Assembly: GCA_024691425.1 (NCBI GenBank)
Contig: JAILNQ010000023.1
Span: 46,869 to 110,868 of the forward strand
DNA length: 64,000 nucleotides
Direction of reading: 5' to 3'
Source of the DNA: Lachnospiraceae bacterium
GTDB lineage: Bacteria > Bacillota > Clostridia > Lachnospirales > Lachnospiraceae
In this document: piece after piece, positions 57,051 to 64,000 of the stretch
Position numbering within the stretch: position 1 is the stretch's first letter
Layout of the letters: each line of letters starts with the position of its first letter
The notes under the pieces: model-generated
Told to the model about the DNA's origin: nothing
The model's database searches: none
The model's input: only the letters and a program-made list of their open reading frames with translations
Translations under genes and position numbers: made by a program

Positions 57051-58469
57051 TCATTTCCTGCTCCAGACAACTCCTTCCCTTGTGTCCTTTATGACAATTC
57101 CTTCGGAAAGAAGTTCATCCCTTATTGAATCGGCGAGTGCAAAGTTCTTCTCCTTCTTTGCGGCGGCCCGTTCAGCTATCTTTTCTTCAACATGGGCAAC
57201 AACTGCGGGATCCTCATCAGCATGCTCACTGTCCGTACCTGTGCCGGCTTTCGCTTCCGTAAGCTTAAGTCCGAGCACGTAATCGTAATCATCAATGATG
57301 GCCCGCTTTGTCGCACCGTTAAGGTCGCTCTTCAGCACATCATATACCAGCGTAAGTCCCATGGCCGTGTTAACGTCATTGCCGACGACCTCGGCAAACT
57401 TATCATGCCACTCTTTCTTTGCGGCCTCGTCAACATCACCTTCAGAAGATATGGAACTTATCCTGTTCTTAAGTTTCTTATAAACGGCTGCAGCCTGGTC
57501 AAGTGCTTCATAAGTGAACACGAGCGGCTTCCTGTAATGGCTCTGCAGAGTGAACAGACGGTACACGAGCGGATCATATCCCTTCTCCTCAAGGAGAGAA
57601 ACGGTCAGGAATTCACCTTTTGACTTGCTCATCTTTCCAGTCTCATCATTAAGGTGATGTACATGGAACCAGTAATTGCACCACTTGTGCCCGATATACG
57701 ATTCGGACTGCGCGATCTCATTAGTATGGTGCGGGAAAATGTTATCCACACCGCCGCAGTGAATGTCCATGTATTCGCCGAGATGCTTCATGCTGATGCA
57801 TGAGCATTCTATATGCCATCCCGGATAACCGGTGCCCCATGGACTGTCCCATTTAAGTGCCTGATCCTCGAACTTCGACTTCGTGAACCATAGAACAAAA
57901 TCATTTTTATTTCGCTTATTCTCATCTTCTGTCACATCATCTCTTACGCCTACCATCAGCTCTTCTTCGTTCTGATTTCCGAACACGAAGTAATCGTCAA
58001 GCTTTGATGTATCAAAATAGACGTTCTCTCCCGCTTTATATGCGTATCCCTTCTCAAGCAGAACTTCGATCATATGTATGAACTCAGGGATGCAGTTTGT
58101 CGCAGGCTCAACGACATCAGGTGTCTTTATGTTGAGTTTTTCGCAGTCAGAAAAGAACGCGTCAGTATAGAACTTAGCGATCTCCATGACAGTCTTATGC
58201 TCACGCTTTGCGCCCTTCAGCATCTTATCCTCTCCTGTATCAGCATCGGATGAAAGATGCCCGACATCAGTGATGTTCATGACACGCTTGACATCATATC
58301 CCGAGTATCTGAGCAGCTTTTCGAGCACATCCTCCATCAGATAGCTGCGCAGATTTCCGATATGCGCAAAATGATAGACGGTAGGCCCGCACGTGTACAT
58401 TTTGACCTTACCTTCCTCGTTCGGAACGAATTCCTCGATTTTCTTTGTAAGCGAATTGTATATTTTCAT
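57051..58469 (-). CDS. cysS: Cysteinyl-tRNA synthetase
   Basis: YTCGPTVYHFAHIGNLRSYLMEDVLEKLLRYSGYDVKRVMNITDVGH; KMSKS motif. Confidence 0.98.
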   Translation of the reverse strand: MKIYNSLTKKIEEFVPNEEGKVKMYTCGPTVYHFAHIGNLRSYLMEDVLEKLLRYSGYDVKRVMNITDVGHLSSDADTGEDKMLKGAKREHKTVMEIAKFYTDAFFSDCEKLNIKTPDVVEPATNCIPEFIHMIEVLLEKGYAYKAGENVYFDTSKLDDYFVFGNQNEEELMVGVRDDVTEDENKRNKNDFVLWFTKSKFEDQALKWDSPWGTGYPGWHIECSCISMKHLGEYMDIHCGGVDNIFPHHTNEIAQSESYIGHKWCNYWFHVHHLNDETGKMSKSKGEFLTVSLLEEKGYDPLVYRLFTLQSHYRKPLVFTYEALDQAAAVYKKLKNRISSISSEGDVDEAAKKEWHDKFAEVVGNDVNTAMGLTLVYDVLKSDLNGATKRAIIDDYDYVLGLKLTEAKAGTGTDSEHADEDPAVVAHVEEKIAERAAAKKEKNFALADSIRDELLSEGIVIKDTREGVVWSRK

Positions 58470-58482
58470 GACATGCTCCGAT

Positions 58483-59094
58483 CTATTTCTTCTTTTTTCT
58501 GTCTTTTTTCTTATCCTTTTTCTTCTTGTTCTCTTTATCCGTCGCCTCCGGCATCATCATGCAGCCTCCGCATGTGCCGCAAGGTCTGTCGGGAAATACA
58601 GCCGCCGTTTCGGTAAGCTCTGATGCCGACGACAGAAGACAGATAGCCTGCGCGCTTATTCCCTTCCCGGTACCCGTGAATCCGAGGCCTTCCTCGGTAG
58701 TCGCCTTCACATTCACCTGATGCTTCTCGATTCCGAGTGCCTCAGCGATGTTGGCGTTCATCTCATCGATATAAGGTCTCATCTTCGGACGCTCGGCAAT
58801 GATAGTCGCATCTATGTTCTCGATGATGAACCTCTCATCCGCCAGCATATCGCCGACGAGCTTTAACAGCTTCATCGAAGAAATCCCGCGGTATCTGTCA
58901 TCATTATCCGGAAAATGCTTACCGATATCACCTAGTGCCGCTGCTCCGAGGAGCGCATCCATTATAGCATGAAGCAGGACATCCGCATCCGAATGTCCGA
59001 TCAGCCCGAGATCATAAGGTATATTGACACCTCCGATAACAAGAGGCCTTCCCTCTCCGAGACGGTGCACGTCATAGCCCATTCCTGCTCTCAT
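58483..59094 (-). CDS. ispF: 2-C-methyl-D-erythritol 2,4-cyclodiphosphate synthase with atypical C-terminal tail
   Basis: [63 protein letters not shown]; tail [34 protein letters not shown]. Confidence 0.96.
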   Translation of the reverse strand: MRAGMGYDVHRLGEGRPLVIGGVNIPYDLGLIGHSDADVLLHAIMDALLGAAALGDIGKHFPDNDDRYRGISSMKLLKLVGDMLADERFIIENIDATIIAERPKMRPYIDEMNANIAEALGIEKHQVNVKATTEEGLGFTGTGKGISAQAICLLSSASELTETAAVFPDRPCGTCGGCMMMPEATDKENKKKKDKKKDRKKKK

Positions 59095-59104
59095 ATTATT
59101 CCTT

Positions 59105-59848
59105 TCATTCCTCTGCTCTTACTTCAATATGCGGATCAAAGCTCGGCATCAGCCTCAGCTTGAAAAGATTCGCACGGTGCTTCCTGTCTATGAGTTCCTT
59201 CGTTGCCGGATTATCTATCTCTCCCGTGCGTATGTAGCGATCGAGAACCTCATAGGTGAATCCGAGATTATCTTCATCGGTCTTTCCGCAAAGACCGTCT
59301 ATAGGCGGCTTGTCAACAAGCACATCCGGAAGGCCCAGGACTCTTCCTATCGCTTTTACTTCCTGAACAGTCAGATGCGAAAGAGGGCTGAAATCACCCG
59401 CGGCATCTCCGTATCTTGTCGAATACCCTACCCAGTCTTCGGAAAGATTGCACGTATTCACCACCCTTCCGTTCATGCTCTGAGAAACTGCGTAGACCGT
59501 TGCCATTCTTATTCTCGGCGGAAGATTTATGATGCTCTGATCCGAGAGAGCGAAAGGAACCGCATCTGCTACCCCGTCGACCGCAGCTTTAACGTTCACT
59601 GTATAATTCTTTATTCCGAGATGTTCGCACAGAAGGTGCGACATGTCTATGTCTGCCTGCTCTCCGTTCGGCATGAGGACTCCGATGACTCTGTCCTTTC
59701 CGAGAGCACTGACGCAAAGCGCCGCAGCAACAGATGAATCCTTGCCTCCGGATATGCCAAGAACGGCATTGCAGTCCCTGCCGTTCTCCTCGAAGAAATC
59801 ACGTATCCATTTCACACATTCGTCTTTTGCTTTTACAGCATCAAACAT
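59105..59848 (-). CDS. nadE: NAD+ synthase
   Basis: [51 protein letters not shown]. Confidence 0.95.
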   Translation of the reverse strand: MFDAVKAKDECVKWIRDFFEENGRDCNAVLGISGGKDSSVAAALCVSALGKDRVIGVLMPNGEQADIDMSHLLCEHLGIKNYTVNVKAAVDGVADAVPFALSDQSIINLPPRIRMATVYAVSQSMNGRVVNTCNLSEDWVGYSTRYGDAAGDFSPLSHLTVQEVKAIGRVLGLPDVLVDKPPIDGLCGKTDEDNLGFTYEVLDRYIRTGEIDNPATKELIDRKHRANLFKLRLMPSFDPHIEVRAEE

Positions 59849-59851
59849 CTT

Positions 59852-60541
59852 TTATTCCTTTTCCTTTCCGGCATGTTCCGCTGAAGTCAGCCGCCTCACC
59901 TCATCCTCAAGTGCCAGAAGACGGCTTGTCAGTTCAGTGTTCTCTTTTTTGAGCAGCGTGATATCTTCCTGAACGGGATCCGGAAGGTCAGTCTGATCAA
60001 GAGTCTCACGCGGTATCGATACCTTGTCATGGTTCACCACATGGCCCGGAACTCCGACTACGGTCGAGTTCGGCGGCACTTCTTCAAGTACGACCGAACC
60101 GGCTCCTATTTTGGAATTCGCACCTATAGTGAATGATCCGAGTACTTTTGCCCCTGCGGAAATCATGACGTTGTCGCACACGGTAGGATGTCTCTTGCCT
60201 GATTCCTTGCCGGTTCCTCCTAAAGTGACGCCCTGATAAAGCGTTACGTTATCTCCTATTTCAGCAGTTTCTCCGATAACGACGCCGTTCCCGTGATCTA
60301 TGAAGAATCCCTTCCCTATCGTAGCTCCGGGATGTATCTCTATCCCTGTCTTTCTCGCCGCGCGCTGAGAGATAAGTCTTGCAAGAAAATAATGCTTGCT
60401 CCTGTACAGTCTGTGCGCCATACGGTAGCTTATCATCACTTTGAAAGAAGGATACAGGAAAACTTCCATCGCCGAATGAATGGCCGGGTCCCTCTCCCTT
60501 ACGACCGCTATCTCATCTTTTATCTTCTGAATGAATCCCAT
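59852..60541 (-). CDS. cysE: Serine O-acetyltransferase (EpsC/CysE)
   Basis: [77 protein letters not shown]. Confidence 0.95.
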   Translation of the reverse strand: MGFIQKIKDEIAVVRERDPAIHSAMEVFLYPSFKVMISYRMAHRLYRSKHYFLARLISQRAARKTGIEIHPGATIGKGFFIDHGNGVVIGETAEIGDNVTLYQGVTLGGTGKESGKRHPTVCDNVMISAGAKVLGSFTIGANSKIGAGSVVLEEVPPNSTVVGVPGHVVNHDKVSIPRETLDQTDLPDPVQEDITLLKKENTELTSRLLALEDEVRRLTSAEHAGKEKE

Positions 60542-60549
60542 TTTATGCT

Positions 60550-63500
60550 CTAAGGCTCCTCGGTCATGATTTTACGGCATACATCAAGAATTACTTCGCT
60601 CTTTGCGCTCGATTTTTCGGAAAAGAACATGAAGCCGTGCCGGGCTCCGGTGTACTTATTGAGCTTAACAGACGTATTACCGTGTTTTTCCGCTTCCTTT
60701 ACGAATTTTGCGCAGTCATAATAGCACGGATCATATGTGCCTGAATACATATATACGTTCTTCATGCCGCTGCTGTCAAGAAGAAGCGGCGTCGCAAACG
60801 GATAAATACCGCCCGGCCCTGCAATGCCTTCATACGGTTTTTCTCCGCTTTCATCCACATATCCCGCGTCCCTTGTGTATCTGGCTCCCCAGTACTTCAA
60901 TGTATCGATATCCGTCGAACCGGTCTGCCTCTTTGTAAGATCCGCCGCGCTCTCATTGATCATTCTGACATCGACCCAAGGGCTCATCAGAAGAGCCTCA
61001 ACCGGCAGCTTCAGAGGGCTGCCTTTCTGGATTGCATAGTCGTAAAGCCCAAGGCAGATTCCTGCTCCCGATGACGCACCGGAAAGCACAAGATTTCTCG
61101 GTCCGTATTTTGCAATCGCGTGGTCATATACATCCCTGGAATATATTTCAGTATCATATACATCAACGTGTCCGTCCGAATTGAGATCTCCGAGAGGATC
61201 AAAATCCGGCTGCTCATCACCGACACTTGACGATGCGCACATAGGAAATACATTGCCCGGATAAGACGTAAGTCCTTTAGCTATAAGAGCGGCCCGGTCA
61301 GTATTCACGAGGATGAAATCCTCCGACTCCTTTTTCTGTCCTCCCCCCGAGTCAATGAAGCGGCGCATCGAGCTTACCGTACTTCTCTGATCATCATTAA
61401 TGTAATCGCCGTAATAATTCCCGAAGAAGAACAGAACCTCCTTACGCCTTGCACATGTGCTGCTGTTGAATCTGTAATAGCGCCCGATTTCAGGACCTGT
61501 AACGCTGCCGTCCGATAAAGCTCCGTCCGCACTGATTTTCTTGCATGCCTGACCGGCGGCAAATCCGTCTGCTGCACCTTGTCCGTCATCTATATAAGCG
61601 CTTACGTTTCCTTCATCATCGATAAGGACATCTCCGCATGCAAGCTCCCCCGTAAGGATAAAATCGCCCATGTCGGCATAAGGTCTGTTAGGCGCGGCGT
61701 AATATGACCACTCCTGACTGTCCTTAACCTTCGCATTATCCTTAACGTTTATCCATCCGGACTGCGCGATGACTCCGTCGCTATCGGCATAATACATGTT
61801 CGATGCGCCGGCCGTCCCGTCGTAATATGTCTGTCCTCTGTCAGAAAGCTTAATGAATCCCATCTGGAGCTGACCGGCCTCTGACTCTGCTTCATTGAAA
61901 TAGTAAATGTTTCCGTCGAGGTTTACGAATCCCGTTGCGAGCTCTCCGGTCGCAGGGTCGGCATAATATTTCTTTCCTCCTTCTGAAAACCATCCCGTGC
62001 GGAATGCTCCGGATGATGCCATAAAGTAATATCTGCCTGAAACATTGTTTATTCCGCCCGAAAGAAGCATTCCTTCCATCGTCGGATCTGTCGCATCGGC
62101 AGTCTCACTGAAATAATATCTCTTGCCGTCCATCTGTGCAAAGCCGGCCGTCATCTTTCCTGTCTCATCGAAATAGTATTTCCTGCTTTTTCCGCCGGTC
62201 TTTATTGTCTGCCATCCCTTGAGGGACTTCCCGTTCTTAAAAGCAAACCTCGCTCTTGATTTTCTGTTGCCCTCAGGCAGTTCAGCAACGGTATACCATA
62301 TGACGCCGTCGATCTCTTGAGGCTCTCCTGCGAGCACCTGCTCTTTTCCGGATGCATCGAAGTAATGCCAGTCGCTTTCTATCAGATTCCATCCTGTCTT
62401 CATGACACCTTTTGCATCGCTTCCGTACTTACCCGTCATTCCGGATGGCGTGCCGTAGAAATTCACGAGCAGCTCTCCGTCTGCAGTAAATACATACTTC
62501 TTTCCCGAGACCGCGGTGATCATTTTTGCCATGCGCCCGTTTTCGTCAAAATGGTATTTCCTGCTTATGCCGCCGGTCTTTATTGTCTGCCATCCTGTCT
62601 TCATCGCTCCGCCCTGCGGATCGAAATAATAGGTGTTCCCGAGAAGGGCTATGAATCCTGTCTGCCTCTTTCCTGATGCATCAGAATAATATGTTTTCTT
62701 ACCGACGGGGAACATTCCCGTCTTCATGGCTCCGGTCGAAGGATCGAAATAGTAATACTCTCCTTCATTCTTCACCCATCCCGTAATACGCTTTCCGTTC
62801 GTATCATAATAATACGTATCAGGGCCTGAGGAAACAAAGCCTGAAACGGCGCTTCCGGTATATTCGACGTGACCGAGTGCTTCCGCCTCTGCCTTCGTAA
62901 GTGAAATGTACACTGTCTTGCCTATGTTGAACACGCCTGTCCTAAGAAGACCGTTCTGATCAAAGTAATGTCTTCTGGCAGCATCTGTCGTTAATGTCTG
63001 CCATCCAGTCTGCATCTTGCCGTTCTTCACATAGAAGATCATTCCGCCGCATTCATAGAAATCTCCCGATGTCCCGAACGAGAACAGCGGCGCATATCCC
63101 TTCTCCATACCGTAATACGCTGATCCGGGATCAGAAACGAAGAATCTTGCGACCCCTCCGTCCACTATATATCCGTACTGCATGATGCCGTTTCCGTTCG
63201 TGAAATAGTGTTCTGCGCCGCTAGCGCAGTATCCGGTCAGCATCATGCCGGTTGCATCATCGAATACATAACGGTTCTTTCCTATAACCGTCACGCCTTT
63301 TGCAAGTGCACCGGTCTGCGTGTCAAAATAGTATTTCTTACCGTCGAGCGTCTGCCATCCTTTAAGAAGCATGCCGCTGCCGCTGGCATATCTGGTAACC
63401 GCAACTCCGCCTTCAACAACCGTGAACCACCCGGTATTTTCGAGCATGCCTGCATCGGGGTCTTCTGCTTCGGCCAGGGCAGTCTCATCATAAGGACGGC

Positions 63501-64000
63501 CGTAATAGAGCGTGCTGCCGTTCTTTATAAGACAGGTCATGACACGGCCGTAGTTTCTGTCCTTCTTATCATTTCCGAAGAAATACTTTCTGCCGCCTAT
63601 TGTCTGAAGTCCGGTTACGGGATTTGTTCCGTTCTTGAAATAGCTCCTGTAATAATGAGTAACGCCTCCGATGACTTCCTCGATGGTGGTCCAGCTGTTT
63701 CCCTCCGCATAGGCGTTGTCAAGCTTATATCCTCTTGCATAGTCGAAGAAAGCATACGATCCGCCGGCCACGGGTTTCTGCCATCCTAGCTTCAGTGCGC
63801 CGGACTTGTCTGCAAAGTATGTACGCATTATTCCGCCTGAATCCTCTGCAGAATCATAGCCTGTAAGCACTGTTCCGTAACCGCTTCCCGCCTTTTCGAG
63901 GAAATAATACTTCGACGAGCCTATGGTCTTTATTCCGACGGCCATCCTTCCAGTTATCCCGTCAGCGTCTGCCGCAGTATCGAAATAATACCTTTTATCT
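60550..64000 (-). CDS. Large cell-wall/glucan-binding-repeat protein with C-terminal alpha/beta-hydrolase (lipase/esterase-like) domain; N-terminus beyond window
   Basis: Many [22 protein letters not shown]-type repeats; C-term GASSGAG nucleophile region, [11 protein letters not shown]; frame stays open upstream of M at 63945 ([19 protein letters not shown]). Confidence 0.85.
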   Translation of the reverse strand, partial: DKRYYFDTAADADGITGRMAVGIKTIGSSKYYFLEKAGSGYGTVLTGYDSAEDSGGIMRTYFADKSGALKLGWQKPVAGGSYAFFDYARGYKLDNAYAEGNSWTTIEEVIGGVTHYYRSYFKNGTNPVTGLQTIGGRKYFFGNDKKDRNYGRVMTCLIKNGSTLYYGRPYDETALAEAEDPDAGMLENTGWFTVVEGGVAVTRYASGSGMLLKGWQTLDGKKYYFDTQTGALAKGVTVIGKNRYVFDDATGMMLTGYCASGAEHYFTNGNGIMQYGYIVDGGVARFFVSDPGSAYYGMEKGYAPLFSFGTSGDFYECGGMIFYVKNGKMQTGWQTLTTDAARRHYFDQNGLLRTGVFNIGKTVYISLTKAEAEALGHVEYTGSAVSGFVSSGPDTYYYDTNGKRITGWVKNEGEYYYFDPSTGAMKTGMFPVGKKTYYSDASGKRQTGFIALLGNTYYFDPQGGAMKTGWQTIKTGGISRKYHFDENGRMAKMITAVSGKKYVFTADGELLVNFYGTPSGMTGKYGSDAKGVMKTGWNLIESDWHYFDASGKEQVLAGEPQEIDGVIWYTVAELPEGNRKSRARFAFKNGKSLKGWQTIKTGGKSRKYYFDETGKMTAGFAQMDGKRYYFSETADATDPTMEGMLLSGGINNVSGRYYFMASSGAFRTGWFSEGGKKYYADPATGELATGFVNLDGNIYYFNEAESEAGQLQMGFIKLSDRGQTYYDGTAGASNMYYADSDGVIAQSGWINVKDNAKVKDSQEWSYYAAPNRPYADMGDFILTGELACGDVLIDDEGNVSAYIDDGQGAADGFAAGQACKKISADGALSDGSVTGPEIGRYYRFNSSTCARRKEVLFFFGNYYGDYINDDQRSTVSSMRRFIDSGGGQKKESEDFILVNTDRAALIAKGLTSYPGNVFPMCASSSVGDEQPDFDPLGDLNSDGHVDVYDTEIYSRDVYDHAIAKYGPRNLVLSGASSGAGICLGLYDYAIQKGSPLKLPVEALLMSPWVDVRMINESAADLTKRQTGSTDIDTLKYWGARYTRDAGYVDESGEKPYEGIAGPGGIYPFATPLLLDSSGMKNVYMYSGTYDPCYYDCAKFVKEAEKHGNTSVKLNKYTGARHGFMFFSEKSSAKSEVILDVCRKIMTEEP

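Overview
The window looks like a Clostridia/Lachnospiraceae-type chromosome segment, judged from gene content and order; no search could be run. From left to right: (1) the edge of a type VIIb secretion locus on the minus strand (two WXG100 proteins, a YukD/EsaB-like ubiquitin-fold protein, an FHA-FtsK/SpoIIIE EssC ATPase). (2) Small metabolic genes: DJ-1/PfpI, a YjdI-type 4Fe-4S + GNAT fusion, a CYTH protein, ArgC. (3) A maltodextrin locus (LacI-type regulator, malQ, ABC permeases, binding protein) with a hexamer-periodic operator. (4) A housekeeping block: CDF transporter, AI-2E transporter, engB, lon, clpX, clpP, tig, WYL regulator. (5) A large anaerobic cobalamin locus (about 23.4-52.4 kb) led by a cobalamin riboswitch and terminator. 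It contains an exported lipoprotein CbiK-type chelatase, a BtuF-like protein with a similar accessory domain, a BtuD-CbiP fusion and a CbiJ-CbiE-CbiT fusion. (6) A ~8.8 kb opposite-strand gene inside that locus, encoding a secreted papain-like protease with about 19 InlB/Flg_new-type repeats. (7) A MATE transporter with an unusual hairpin leader, 58-bp tandem palindromic repeats and tRNA-Thr(GGT). (8) The sigH-rlmB-mrnC-cysS-ispF-nadE-cysE block with a GT10 fucosyltransferase gene coupled to sigH. (9) A partial giant cell-wall-binding-repeat protein with an alpha/beta-hydrolase C-terminus. The points most worth follow-up are the exported chelatase/uptake module, the ABC ATPase-cobyric acid synthase fusion, the insertion of the giant protease-adhesin gene in the cob locus, a ~120-nt long-hairpin element between cbiH and cbiG, and the RBS-hairpin-ATG leader of the MATE gene.
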